Positions 16,284-23,949 of a DNA stretch of 32,188 nucleotides are shown here, piece after piece; the stretch's first letter is position 1, and each line of letters begins with the position of its first letter. The notes beneath the pieces were generated by a model. That model searched no databases and was not told where the DNA came from. It saw only the letters and a list, made by a program, of their open reading frames with translations. The position numbers were made by a program, and so were the translations under genes. Source of the DNA: Candidatus Allofournierella excrementigallinarum (GTDB lineage: Bacteria; Bacillota; Clostridia; Oscillospirales; Ruminococcaceae). The stretch is from contig DWXV01000041.1 in the NCBI GenBank assembly GCA_019119025.1, forward strand, positions 1 to 32,188. The letters are read 5' to 3'.

Positions 16284-16395
16284 GAAAAGTCTTGTGACCA
16301 CAAAACACAGGGCCCGCGCCGCCAGGCCCGAGGGGCCGGCTTGTTGGCGGTGCGGCAGGGCGGCCAGAAAAAGCCGCCTACACTACTCCCTTTTC
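16284..16395 (-). ncRNA. yybP-ykoY (manganese) riboswitch aptamer
   Basis: On the minus strand the aptamer opens GAAAAGGGAGTAG (from 16395) and closes with CACAAGACTTTTC (ending at 16284), so P1 pairs GAAAAG with CTTTTC. Between them are a GGCGGC/GCCGCC hairpin and the segment ACCGCCAACAAG, matching the conserved second half of the class. The GGGAGTAG and CAAGAC-TTT signatures are those of yybP-ykoY RNAs, which bind Mn2+ and switch on efflux genes. It sits between a sigma-A promoter and a P-type ATPase gene, its usual context. Confidence 0.85.
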
Positions 16396-16404
16396 AACAT
16401 TTTA

Positions 16405-16433
16405 ATTATAGACCGAAACGGGCGGCGCGTCAA
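16405..16433 (-). promoter_or_regulatory. Promoter of the riboswitch/P-type ATPase transcript
   Basis: Minus strand: TTGACG (16433-16428), 17 bases, TATAAT (16410-16405). Transcription would start within a few bases of the aptamer. Confidence 0.75.
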
Positions 16434-16445
16434 TCGCGCCGCCCG
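16419..16445. repeat. Perfect 11-bp inverted repeat overlapping the -35 element
   Basis: CGGGCGGCGCG (16419-16429), 5-base centre, CGCGCCGCCCG (16435-16445). It follows the upstream membrane-protein gene and could be its terminator hairpin, though only TTT follows on the minus strand. It also covers the -35 of the ATPase promoter and so could be an operator. Confidence 0.65.
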
Positions 16446-16449
16446 CTCT

Positions 16450-17262
16450 TTACAAACATTTTACATTTTCGCCGGACTGGCTGGATTCCGGGGCGGCCTC
16501 GCCCACAGAGCCGAAGGCATACACCGCGCCGCAAAGGCCCGCCAGGGCCAGGGCGCCGGCCTCCGCCAGGTCCGCCGCGCCGGCGGCGCCCACCATGAAG
16601 CGGGCCAGCGCGCCGGGAAAGGCCAGGCAGGTGCACAGCAGAAAGGCCGCGCTGCCGGTGAAAAACACCCAGCCGCCGCTGCGCCCGCCGGGCACATAGG
16701 CCACCTTGGCCTGGGCGGCGGTGAACAGCAGCGCCGCCAGCGCCGCCAGGGCGGCGAAGTTGGCGTCCACCCGGGCCATGCCGGTGGGGGCAAGGCCGAA
16801 GCGGCTGATGGTGAGCAGATAGAGCGACAGGGTGCCCGCCACGCCCATCAGCGCGCTGCGGGTGGGGGCTTCAAACCCGGGGGTGAACCGGCTGCGGCCC
16901 AGCAGCAGCATCCAGACGGCGCTGACCAGATACAGCGCCGCCCCCGCCTTGCCGAAGGCGTCCAGGCCCGACCAGCCGGCCAGCCTGGCGCCGCCCAGGG
17001 CGGCAAAGCCGAATCCGGTCAAAAAGCACATCACACCCTGAGCCGCGCTCTGGCCGCAGAGGGCGGCGGGGCGGCGGGGCGCCAGCAGCGCGCCCAGCGC
17101 CAGCAGCACAAGGATGCCCCCCGCGATGGCGTAGCGCGCCCAGGCGGGGCCCCAGGTGACGAAGCCGGTGTCAAGGTCGGTGTAATTCACCACGTCCAGC
17201 CAGCGGGCCGCGCCCGCCAGGGCCGAGACCAGCAAAAGCAAAAAGGCAGCAAAGCGTTTCAT
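16450..17262 (-). CDS. Polytopic membrane protein of unknown function
   Basis: 270 residues starting MKRFAAFLLLLVSALAGAAR, with the start ATG (17262-17260) overlapping the citrate synthase stop by one base (TGATG). A GAGGA in the end of gltA serves as RBS, so translation is coupled. The sequence is alanine/glycine/leucine-rich, with about seven or eight membrane segments spaced along the whole length and a short charged C-terminal tail ending NVKCL. I do not recognise the family and see no transporter or enzyme motif. Coupling to gltA could be mere operon structure. It ends next to the palindrome that overlaps the ATPase promoter. Confidence 0.65.
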   Translation of the reverse strand: MKRFAAFLLLLVSALAGAARWLDVVNYTDLDTGFVTWGPAWARYAIAGGILVLLALGALLAPRRPAALCGQSAAQGVMCFLTGFGFAALGGARLAGWSGLDAFGKAGAALYLVSAVWMLLLGRSRFTPGFEAPTRSALMGVAGTLSLYLLTISRFGLAPTGMARVDANFAALAALAALLFTAAQAKVAYVPGGRSGGWVFFTGSAAFLLCTCLAFPGALARFMVGAAGAADLAEAGALALAGLCGAVYAFGSVGEAAPESSQSGENVKCL

Positions 17263-18626
17263 CAGCGTTCCTCAAGGGTCTTGTATTTCTGCCGCACGCC
17301 CAGATACTTGTAGGCCGGGCGGATGATGCGGTTGGCGAACACCACTTCTTCGATGCGGTGGGCGCACCAGCCGGGGATGCGGCTGATGGCGAACAGCGGG
17401 GTGTACAGGTCCGGGCCGATGCCCAGCATCTTGTAGATCAGGCCGCTGTAAAGGTCCACGTTGGCGCACACGGTCTTGTTGCCCTTCTCCTCGGCAAAGA
17501 CCTGGGGGCCCAGCTTTTCCACCAGGCACAGCAGGTTGAATTCGTCCTCATATCCCTTTTCCATGGCCAGGTCCCGGGCCTTCTGGCGCAGGATGACCGC
17601 GCGGGGGTCGCTCAAGGTGTAGACCGCGTGGCCCATGCCGTAGATGAGGCCGCTGCCGTCGCCCTCCTGGCGGCGGATGATCTTGCGCAAAAACTCCCGC
17701 ACCTCGTCCTCGTCGGCGTGGTTTTGCACCCCGGCCTGGATGTGGCCCAGCTGCTCCATCACCTTGAGGTTCGCGCCGCCGTGCTTGGGGCCCTTCAGGC
17801 TGCCGATGGCCGCGGCGATGGCGGAATAGGTGTCGGTGCCGGAAGAGGAGAGCACCCGGCAGGTGAAGGCGGAGTTGTTGCCGCCGCCGTGGTCCGCGTG
17901 CAGCACAAGGCACAGGTCCAGCAGCTTTGCCTCCTCGTGGGTGAACTTCTGGTCCGCCCGGTAGGTGGCCAGGATGTGCTCGGCGGTGCTCTGGCCGGGG
18001 GTGGGCATGTGGAAGAACATGCTCTCATGGTCGTAGATGCGCCGCTTGACCTGCCAGGCGTTCACCATGATGGTGGGCAGCCCGGCGATGAGGCTGATGG
18101 ACTGCTCCAGCAGGTTCTCCAGGCTCAGGTCCTCGGGGCTCTCGTCGTAGCTGTACATGGCCAGCACGCCCCGGGCCAGCTTGTTCATGATGTTGGGGCT
18201 GGGGGCCTTCATGATCATGTCCTCGGCAAAGCCGTCCGGCAGGGCGCGGTGGCTTTCCAGGATCTCGCAGAACTGGGCCAGCTCGCCGGCGGTGGGCAGC
18301 GTGCCGAACAGCAGCAGCCAGATGACCTCCTCGAACATGAAGCGGTCCTTCTGATAGGCCTCCTCCACGATCTTTTCCACATTGACGCCCCGGTAGATGA
18401 GCTTGCCGGGGATGGGCGCCACCTTGCCGTCGGGGGTCTTGTCGTAGCCCACCACGTCGCAGACGTTGGTCAGCCCCGCCAGCACGCCGGTGCCGTCGGG
18501 GTTGCGCAGGCCCCGCTTGACCCCCAGCCGCTCGCTGGTCTCGGGGTCGATGTAGTTATTTTTCAGGTATTCTTCGCATAGATATTTCATGGTCTGGGGC
18601 GCAAGCCGCGCCTTTTCCACCGCCAT
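17262..18626 (-). CDS. gltA: Citrate synthase (citrate/2-methylcitrate synthase family)
   Basis: 454 residues; ATG 18626-18624 with AAGGAGAGG upstream. It condenses acetyl-CoA with oxaloacetate to citrate. Active-site segments are clear: LHADHGGGNNSAF (substrate-binding His), KGPKHGGANLKVM, and the catalytic His region LIYGMGHAVYTLSDPRA. PLFAISRIPGWCAHRIEE is the C-terminal signature carrying an arginine ligand. An N-terminal extension of about 50 residues relative to short citrate synthases matches the long form in Clostridia. 2-methylcitrate synthase cannot be excluded from sequence alone, but no prp genes are present. Aconitase and isocitrate dehydrogenase are not in the window. Confidence 0.92.
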   Translation of the reverse strand: MAVEKARLAPQTMKYLCEEYLKNNYIDPETSERLGVKRGLRNPDGTGVLAGLTNVCDVVGYDKTPDGKVAPIPGKLIYRGVNVEKIVEEAYQKDRFMFEEVIWLLLFGTLPTAGELAQFCEILESHRALPDGFAEDMIMKAPSPNIMNKLARGVLAMYSYDESPEDLSLENLLEQSISLIAGLPTIMVNAWQVKRRIYDHESMFFHMPTPGQSTAEHILATYRADQKFTHEEAKLLDLCLVLHADHGGGNNSAFTCRVLSSSGTDTYSAIAAAIGSLKGPKHGGANLKVMEQLGHIQAGVQNHADEDEVREFLRKIIRRQEGDGSGLIYGMGHAVYTLSDPRAVILRQKARDLAMEKGYEDEFNLLCLVEKLGPQVFAEEKGNKTVCANVDLYSGLIYKMLGIGPDLYTPLFAISRIPGWCAHRIEEVVFANRIIRPAYKYLGVRQKYKTLEER

Positions 18627-18711
18627 GGCCTTCCTCTCCTTTCAAGCCGATACTTTCCCGTCCGTCCGCGCCGCCCCTCGCGGCCTTTCATCCCTTTAAT
18701 ATATGTTTTTC

Positions 18712-18740
18712 ATATTACACGCTTTGCCCTTAAATTGCAA
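18712..18740 (-). promoter_or_regulatory. Candidate promoter of gltA
   Basis: Minus strand: TTGCAA (18740-18735), 17 bases, TAATAT (18717-18712). It lies in an AT-rich island between gltA and the divergent spoIID-like gene. Confidence 0.5.
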
Positions 18741-18762
18741 GGGCGGCAAAAAGGAGGACGTT

Positions 18763-19824
18763 ATGAAACGCGCGCTGCTTCCCATCGCCCTGTTCGCCCT
18801 GCTCACCTACTGCCTGCCGCTGGCGAGCCTTCTGGCGCCGGCCGGCGGCGGCGGCCAAAGCGCCCCTGCCGCCGAAGGGGCCGATGAGGAGGAGGGGCAG
18901 AGCCCCGCGGCCCAGTTCCTTGCGCCCGCCGCCTCCGGCCGGGAGGAGCAGCAGCCGGCGGGCAGCGCCGCCGACAGCGAGGTCATCCGCCTGTGGGACG
19001 CGGGCGCCGACGAGGTGCTGGAGGTGCCGCTGCTGGAATACCTCATCGGGGCGGCGGCCAGCGAGATGCCCGTCACCTGGCCGGACGAGGCGCTGAAAGC
19101 CCAGGCCGTCGCCAGCCACAGCTACGCCCTCTACCAGCGGGACCGGGCCTCGGCGGACAAGCTGGAGGGGGCGTGGTTCTCCGCCGACCCGGCCCGGCGG
19201 CAGGGCTACATGACCCGGGAGGTTCTGCAAAGCTACTGGGGCGGCGCCTTTGAGGAGAACTGGGCCCGGCTGGAGAGCCTGTTCATCCCCATCCTGCATC
19301 AGGTGCTCACCTATGAGGGCGCGCCCGCCGCCGCCTGCTACCACGCCATCAGCAACGGGCAGACCGAGGCCAGCGAGAATGTGTGGAGCGAGGCGCTGCC
19401 CTATCTTTCCGGGGTGGATTCCACCCTTGACCTCACCGCCGAGGGCTATGAGCAGACGGTGACCTACACCGCCCAGCAGATGTACGACGCCATCGTGCTG
19501 GCGGTGCCGGGGGCCGAGCCACAGCAGGGCAAGCCGGAAAGCTGGTTCGGCGAGGCCAGCCGCACCGCCGCAGGATACGTGGACAAGATCGAGTGCGCGG
19601 GGGTGTTCGTGCGGGGCGCCGACCTGCGCACGGCCCTGGGGCTGCGCAGCGCCTGCTTTACCATCCAGTACGCCGACGGTGTGTTCTCGGTGACCACCAA
19701 AGGCTACGGCCACGGGGTGGGGCTGAGCCAGTACGGCGCCAGCGCCATGGCCCTCACCGGCAGCACCTGCGATGAGATCCTGGCCCATTATTACCCCGGC
19801 ACCACGCTGGAAACGCTGGGCTGA
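18763..19824 (+). CDS. spoIID: SpoIID/LytB-domain protein (stage II sporulation protein D-like)
   Basis: 353 residues; ATG 18763 with AAGGAGG 7 bases upstream. An N-terminal signal/anchor, MKRALLPIALFALLTYCLPL, is followed by a low-complexity Ala/Glu-rich linker. The SpoIID domain then starts at about residue 85: LLEYLIGAAASEMP, EALKAQAVASHSYALYQ, YHAISNGQTEASENVW and, near the end, TKGYGHGVGLSQYGASAMA. SpoIID is a membrane-anchored peptidoglycan lytic transglycosylase that cuts glycan strands during forespore engulfment. The length and C-terminal motif fit SpoIID rather than short LytB-like fragments. No other sporulation gene is adjacent, and a LytB-type cell-wall role is the alternative. 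Confidence 0.88.
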   Translation: MKRALLPIALFALLTYCLPLASLLAPAGGGGQSAPAAEGADEEEGQSPAAQFLAPAASGREEQQPAGSAADSEVIRLWDAGADEVLEVPLLEYLIGAAASEMPVTWPDEALKAQAVASHSYALYQRDRASADKLEGAWFSADPARRQGYMTREVLQSYWGGAFEENWARLESLFIPILHQVLTYEGAPAAACYHAISNGQTEASENVWSEALPYLSGVDSTLDLTAEGYEQTVTYTAQQMYDAIVLAVPGAEPQQGKPESWFGEASRTAAGYVDKIECAGVFVRGADLRTALGLRSACFTIQYADGVFSVTTKGYGHGVGLSQYGASAMALTGSTCDEILAHYYPGTTLETLG

Positions 19825-19832
19825 AAAGAAAC

Positions 19833-19868
19833 AAGCGCCGGGGCGGCTTTTGCCGCCCCGGCGCTTTG
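19833..19868. terminator. Bidirectional terminator between spoIID and the lipoprotein gene
   Basis: Stem AAGCGCCGGGGCGGC (19833-19847), loop TTTT, GCCGCCCCGGCGCTT (19852-19866). It is a perfect 15-bp stem with a weak T tail on the plus strand (TTTGCG) and TTGTTTCTTTT on the minus strand. Confidence 0.75.
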
Positions 19869-19880
19869 CGCGTTTGTTGC

Positions 19881-21026
19881 TCAGTTCTCGTCCAGCAGGA
19901 GCTGGTCCACCTTGCCGATCATTACGTCCTGCTTGATGTAGTTCAGGCCGTAGGTCTCCACGTAGCCGTCGTAGCTGTCGCCCAGCATCTCCTGGAGTTC
20001 TTCCTCGGTCACGGTCATGCCTTCCTGCTCGGCAATGGCCTGGCGCAGCAGGCTGAACTTGGCCGCCTCGGGCAGCTGCTCCTCCAGCATGGCCAGGTAC
20101 TCGTCCTCGCTGCCGTAGCCGGAGAGCATCATCAGGGTGTCCACAGAGATGCCGTAGCTGGCCGCCTGGTTGTTGACAGCCGCCAGCTGCGCCTCGCGCA
20201 TGTACTCGGAGATGGCTTCGGGCACTTCGGTGATCTTGGCGTTGGTCTCCAGATAGTCCAGCATGTAGTTGTACTTCTTGGAGTTGCGGATGGCGGTGGC
20301 GATGCCTTCGTTCGCCTCGGCGGCGGTGGTCCAGCCGTAGGTGGACTGCAGGTTCTCGGCCACGAAGGCGTCGTCCATCTCAGGGTAGAGCAGTTCGTCG
20401 CCCTGGATGTAGTTGATGGTGGTGGTGAACACCGCGTCCTTGCCGGCCAGCACCACGGTGTTGCCGTCGGCGTCGGTGGAGTCGTTGTAGTCGTCGGGGA
20501 AGGTGACGTTCACGTCAAAGGTCTCGCCGGGCTTGTGGCCGATCAGCTGCTCCAGGAAATCGTCGATGTAGCTGGTCACGCCGATGGTCACGGTGGTGCC
20601 GGCGCCACCCGTGTTGCCACCGGTGAACTCCACGCCGTCCACGCTGCCCACATAGTCGATGTTCACGGTGTCGCCGTCTTCCACGGCGCGGTCGGTGACC
20701 TCGTCGTAGTAGGCCCACTGGTTCAGCAGGCTCTGGCGGTTGCTCTCGATCTCCTCCTCGGTGGGCTCGATCTCCTCGGCGGGCACCTCCACGCCCTTGT
20801 ACTCGGGCAGGGTGACGTAGTCCAGCGCGTGGATGTCCTTCCAGAAGCCGTTCTCGTCGATGTATTTGCTGTAATCGATCTCCACCATCTCGGGCACGTC
20901 CTCGGACGTGGCGGAGCCGGAAGTGGAAGCGGAGCCGGAGGTGCCGGCGGTGCCGCAGCCCGCCAGCGCGGCGGTCATGGTAAGCGCCAGGGCGGCAGCG
21001 CCCAGGCGGATCATCTTGCTCTTCAA
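19881..21026 (-). CDS. Secreted trigger-factor-like FKBP-type peptidyl-prolyl isomerase lipoprotein
   Basis: 381 residues if started at TTG 21026-21024, which has AGGAGGG about 10 bases upstream; the ATG at 21014 is too far from that RBS. The signal peptide ends in a lipobox, ALAGC (Cys24), followed by a Ser/Thr/Gly-rich linker. A trigger-factor-type FKBP domain follows, with DGDTVNIDYVGSVDGVEF and FPDDYND. A helical SurA/trigger-factor-like C-terminal region (residues about 210-381) includes repeated Glu-rich helices such as TVTEEELQEMLGDSY. It is probably a surface chaperone/prolyl isomerase for exported proteins, as in other Clostridia. No ribosome-binding GFRxGxxP motif is present, in keeping with an extracytoplasmic location. 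Confidence 0.85.
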   Translation of the reverse strand: MKSKMIRLGAAALALTMTAALAGCGTAGTSGSASTSGSATSEDVPEMVEIDYSKYIDENGFWKDIHALDYVTLPEYKGVEVPAEEIEPTEEEIESNRQSLLNQWAYYDEVTDRAVEDGDTVNIDYVGSVDGVEFTGGNTGGAGTTVTIGVTSYIDDFLEQLIGHKPGETFDVNVTFPDDYNDSTDADGNTVVLAGKDAVFTTTINYIQGDELLYPEMDDAFVAENLQSTYGWTTAAEANEGIATAIRNSKKYNYMLDYLETNAKITEVPEAISEYMREAQLAAVNNQAASYGISVDTLMMLSGYGSEDEYLAMLEEQLPEAAKFSLLRQAIAEQEGMTVTEEELQEMLGDSYDGYVETYGLNYIKQDVMIGKVDQLLLDEN

Positions 21027-21081
21027 GGTGGTATTCCCTCCTGTAATATGGCGGCCTTTGGGCCGCGCAGTGTCGGTTTTT

Positions 21082-21109
21082 ATTATAGCACGCAAAGTCA
21101 AACCGTCGA
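21082..21109 (-). promoter_or_regulatory. Candidate promoter of the lipoprotein PPIase gene
   Basis: Minus strand: perfect -10 TATAAT (21087-21082) with a partial -35 TCGACG (21109-21104) at 16 bases. Confidence 0.45.
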
Positions 21110-21191
21110 GGCTTTTGGGTCAAAAATTCATAATTTCCTTTTTCTTTTAATACTATTTGTAAATCGCTTTATGTTTTATACGCAATTTCGT

Positions 21192-21220
21192 TTGGCGCAG
21201 GCGGGGGAATGGGTTATAAT
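21192..21220 (+). promoter_or_regulatory. Promoter of the malic enzyme-fumarase operon
   Basis: TTGGCG (21192-21197), 17 bases, TATAAT (21215-21220), about 28 bases before the start codon. The AT-rich stretch upstream (21120-21180) could act as an UP element. Confidence 0.65.
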
Positions 21221-21247
21221 TGAGAAAAACGGAAAGAGGGGCACGGG

Positions 21248-22423
21248 ATGGATTACAACAAGGGATCGCTGGCGCTGCACAAAGCGCACAAAGGCAAGCT
21301 GGAAGTGGTGGGCAAGGTGCCGGTGAAGAACCGGGACGACCTTTCCCTGGCCTACACCCCCGGCGTGGCGGAGCCCTGCCGCGCCATCGCCAGGGACCCG
21401 GACGCGGTGTATGACTACACCTGCAAGGGCAACATGGTGGCGGTGGTGACCAACGGCACGGCGGTGCTGGGCCTGGGGGACATCGGCCCCGCAGCGGCGC
21501 TGCCGGTGATGGAGGGCAAGGCGCTGCTGTTCAAGGCCTTTGGCGGGGTGGACGCCTTCCCCATCTGCCTGGGCACGAAAGACCCCGCCGAGGTGGTGCG
21601 GGCGGTGGAGCTCATCGCGCCGGGCTTTGGCGGCGTGAACCTGGAGGACATCCGCAGCCCCGAGTGCTTTGAGATCGAGCGCATTTTGCAGCAAAAGCTG
21701 GACATCCCCGTCTTCCACGACGACCAGCACGGCACCGCCATCGTGGTGACGGCGGCGCTGCTGAACGCCCTGAAGCTGGTGGGCAAGCGGCTGGAAGCCG
21801 TGCGCATCGTGCTCAGCGGCCCCGGCGCGGCGGGCACCGCCATCATCAGGATGCTGCTGGCGGCGGGCGCGGCGGACGTGACCGCCGTGGACGAGCACGG
21901 CATTTTGTACGAAGGCCGGCCCGCGGGCCTCGACGGCCACAAGGCGTGGCTTGCCACCGTGACCAACCCCCGCCATCTCACCGGCGGGCTGGCCGAGGCG
22001 GCAAAGGGCGCGGACGTGTTCATCGGCGTGTCGGTGCCCGGCGCGCTGAAGAAAGAGATGGCCGCCTCCATGGCCAGGGACGCGGTGGTGTTCGCCATGG
22101 CCAACCCAACCCCGGAAATTCTGCCCGACGAGGCCAAAGCCGCCGGCGTGCGGGTGATGGGCACCGGCCGCAGCGACTACCCCAACCAGATCAACAACGT
22201 GCTGGCCTTCCCCGGCGTGTTCAAGGGGGCGCTGGCGGTGCGGGCGAAGTGCATCAACGACCAGATGAAGGTGGCGGCGGCGAAAGCCATTGCCGGCCTC
22301 ATCGGCGGCGAAGAGCTGAACGAGGACTACATCATCCCCGGCGCCTTTGATGAGCGGGTGGCCCCGGCGGTGGCCGCCGCGGTGGCCGCCGCCGCCAAAG
22401 AAAGCGGGGTGGCCCGGCTGTGA
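21248..22423 (+). CDS. NAD(P)-dependent malic enzyme (oxaloacetate-decarboxylating type)
   Basis: 391 residues; ATG 21248 with AGAGGGG upstream. It converts malate to pyruvate and CO2 with reduction of NAD(P). The short bacterial form is seen: SLAYTPGVAEPCRAI with the catalytic Tyr, then GNMVAVVTNGTAVLGLGDIG, the metal-binding NLEDIRSPECFEIE and IPVFHDDQHGTAIV, and the Rossmann motif LSGPGAAGTAI. AMANPTPEILPDEA and GRSDYPNQINNVLAFPG are typical C-terminal blocks. The fumarase alpha gene overlaps its stop by four bases. Together the operon turns fumarate into malate and then pyruvate, or runs in reverse. Coenzyme preference cannot be decided by eye. Confidence 0.93.
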   Translation: MDYNKGSLALHKAHKGKLEVVGKVPVKNRDDLSLAYTPGVAEPCRAIARDPDAVYDYTCKGNMVAVVTNGTAVLGLGDIGPAAALPVMEGKALLFKAFGGVDAFPICLGTKDPAEVVRAVELIAPGFGGVNLEDIRSPECFEIERILQQKLDIPVFHDDQHGTAIVVTAALLNALKLVGKRLEAVRIVLSGPGAAGTAIIRMLLAAGAADVTAVDEHGILYEGRPAGLDGHKAWLATVTNPRHLTGGLAEAAKGADVFIGVSVPGALKKEMAASMARDAVVFAMANPTPEILPDEAKAAGVRVMGTGRSDYPNQINNVLAFPGVFKGALAVRAKCINDQMKVAAAKAIAGLIGGEELNEDYIIPGAFDERVAPAVAAAVAAAAKESGVARL

Positions 22424-23259
22424 GAGAGATCAAGGCCGCGGCCGTCGCCGAAGCGGTGGCCGCCCTGTGCATCGAGGCCAACGCCCATCTGCCCGCGGAC
22501 GTGGAAGCGGCGCTGGCCGCCGCCCGGGCCGCCGAGCCCTGGCCCCTGGCAAAGCACACCCTGGGCCTTTTGGAAAAGAACCTGCAAATGGCGGACCAGT
22601 GCGCCCTGCCCATCTGCCAGGACACCGGCATGGCCGTGGTGTTCGCCGAGGTGGGCCAGGAGGTGCACATCGACGGCGATTTTGAGGCCGCGGTGAACGA
22701 AGGGGTGCGCCGGGGCTACGGCGAAGGGTACCTGCGCAAGAGCATCGTGGGCGACCCGCTGCGCCGCGTGAACACCGGCGACAACACCCCCGCCGCCCTG
22801 CACCTGCGCCTTGTGCCCGGCGGCAGGCTGAAACTGACGGTGGCCCCCAAGGGCTTCGGCAGCGAGAACATGAGCCGCCTTGCCATGCTGCGCCCCGCCG
22901 ACGGGGTGGAAGGGGTGGAGCGCTTCGTGCTGGAAACGGTGCGGCTGGCGGGCCCGAACCCCTGCCCGCCCATGGTGCTGGGCGTTGGCATCGGCGGCAG
23001 CTTCGACGGGGTGGCCCTGCTGGCAAAGCAGGCGCTGCTGCGCCCGCTGAACGAGCCCAACCCGGACGGATACTACGCCGTTTTGGAGAAAAAGCTGCTG
23101 GCCGAAGTGAACTCCTTAGGCATCGGGCCCCAGGGCTTCGGCGGAAAGACCACCGCCCTGGGCCTTGCCATCGAGGCAGCCCCCACCCATGTGGCGGGGC
23201 TGCCGGTGGCGGTGAACGTGAGCTGCCACGCCACCCGGCGGGCCAGCGCGGAATTGTGA
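22420..23259 (+). CDS. Class I fumarate hydratase, alpha subunit
   Basis: 279 residues; starts at GTG 22420, overlapping the malic enzyme stop as GTGA, so translation is coupled. This is the [4Fe-4S] subunit of the oxygen-sensitive two-subunit fumarase (FumA-type/TtdA-like family). The three cluster cysteines are visible in ALPICQDTGMAVVF, GPNPCPPMVLGVGIGG and NVSCHATRRASAEL. Length (about 280) and the block PKGFGSENMS are as expected. L(+)-tartrate dehydratase alpha is the main alternative, but pairing with malic enzyme favours fumarase. The beta subunit follows 16 bases later. Confidence 0.93.
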   Translation: MREIKAAAVAEAVAALCIEANAHLPADVEAALAAARAAEPWPLAKHTLGLLEKNLQMADQCALPICQDTGMAVVFAEVGQEVHIDGDFEAAVNEGVRRGYGEGYLRKSIVGDPLRRVNTGDNTPAALHLRLVPGGRLKLTVAPKGFGSENMSRLAMLRPADGVEGVERFVLETVRLAGPNPCPPMVLGVGIGGSFDGVALLAKQALLRPLNEPNPDGYYAVLEKKLLAEVNSLGIGPQGFGGKTTALGLAIEAAPTHVAGLPVAVNVSCHATRRASAEL

Positions 23260-23275
23260 GAGGGAGGGTGCGAAG

Positions 23276-23830
23276 ATGGAACACAAGCTGACCACTCCCT
23301 GCACCCGCGAGGCGCTGGCCGCCCTGCGTGCGGGGGACACGGTGCTGCTTTCGGGCGCCATCTACACCGCCCGGGACGCGGCCCACAAGCGGATGATGGA
23401 ATGTTTGGACAAGGGCGAGCCCCTCCCCTTTCCCCTGGAGGGCAGCGCGGTCTATTATGTGGGCCCCACGCCGGAAAAGCCCGGGCGGGTCATCGGTTCG
23501 GCGGGCCCCACCACCAGCGGGCGGATGGACCCCTACTCCCCCCGGCTCATCGCGCTGGGCCTGCGGGTGATGATCGGCAAAGGCGCTCGGGACAAGGCTG
23601 TGAAGGAAGCCCTGCAGAAAGAGGGCGGCGTATACCTGGCGGCGCTGGGCGGCGCGGGCGCGCTGATGGCCGCCTGCGTGAAGGAACTGGAGGTCATCGC
23701 CTGGCCGGATCTGGGCTGCGAGGCGGTGCGGCGGCTGGCGGTGGAGGATATGCCCCTCACCGTGGTGCTGGATGCCGCCGGCGGCGACCTTTACGAGAGC
23801 GGCCCGGCGGCCTATCTGGCGGCGCGGTGA
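23276..23830 (+). CDS. Class I fumarate hydratase, beta subunit
   Basis: 184 residues; ATG 23276 with AGGGAGGG upstream. It is the C-terminal-domain partner of the alpha subunit. The family blocks GDTVLLSGAIYTARDAAHKR, PVG-like YYVGPTPEKPGRVIG, GPTTSGRMDPYSPRLI and MIGKGARD are all present, the last two lining the substrate site. The subunits hydrate fumarate to L-malate. As the third gene of the malic enzyme operon it completes a fumarate-malate-pyruvate segment. The end of the transcript may be the hairpin at 23862-23882. Confidence 0.93.
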   Translation: MEHKLTTPCTREALAALRAGDTVLLSGAIYTARDAAHKRMMECLDKGEPLPFPLEGSAVYYVGPTPEKPGRVIGSAGPTTSGRMDPYSPRLIALGLRVMIGKGARDKAVKEALQKEGGVYLAALGGAGALMAACVKELEVIAWPDLGCEAVRRLAVEDMPLTVVLDAAGGDLYESGPAAYLAAR

Positions 23831-23861
23831 GCGGGCGGGGCGGCCCCGTTTTTGCCGCAGG

Positions 23862-23892
23862 GCGGCGGCATCCCCCCGCCGCTTTGCCGCTT
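23862..23892 (+). terminator. Weak terminator candidate after the fumarase operon
   Basis: GCGGCGG (23862-23868) pairs with CCGCCGC (23876-23882), followed by TTTGCCGCTTT. The interrupted T tract makes it uncertain. Confidence 0.4.
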
Positions 23893-23914
23893 TAACCCGG
23901 TAAAAAATTTGTGC

Positions 23915-23943
23915 TTGACAAATGCCGCGGGCTGTGGTTTAAT
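23915..23943 (+). promoter_or_regulatory. Promoter of the T-box/trpXYZ transcript
   Basis: TTGACA (23915-23920), 17 bases, TTTAAT (23938-23943), just before the T-box stem I. Confidence 0.7.
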
Positions 23944-23949
23944 GTCAGT

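Noticed and set aside
13807-17313. 1168-residue plus-strand ORF
   Set aside because: It is antisense to the P-type ATPase, riboswitch and membrane-protein genes. Its product is Gly/His/Ala/Gln-rich with no domain, a typical shadow in GC-rich DNA.
23831-23914. Additional small gene after the fumarase beta gene
   Set aside because: No ORF with an RBS is present. The region is a weak hairpin followed by the T-box promoter.
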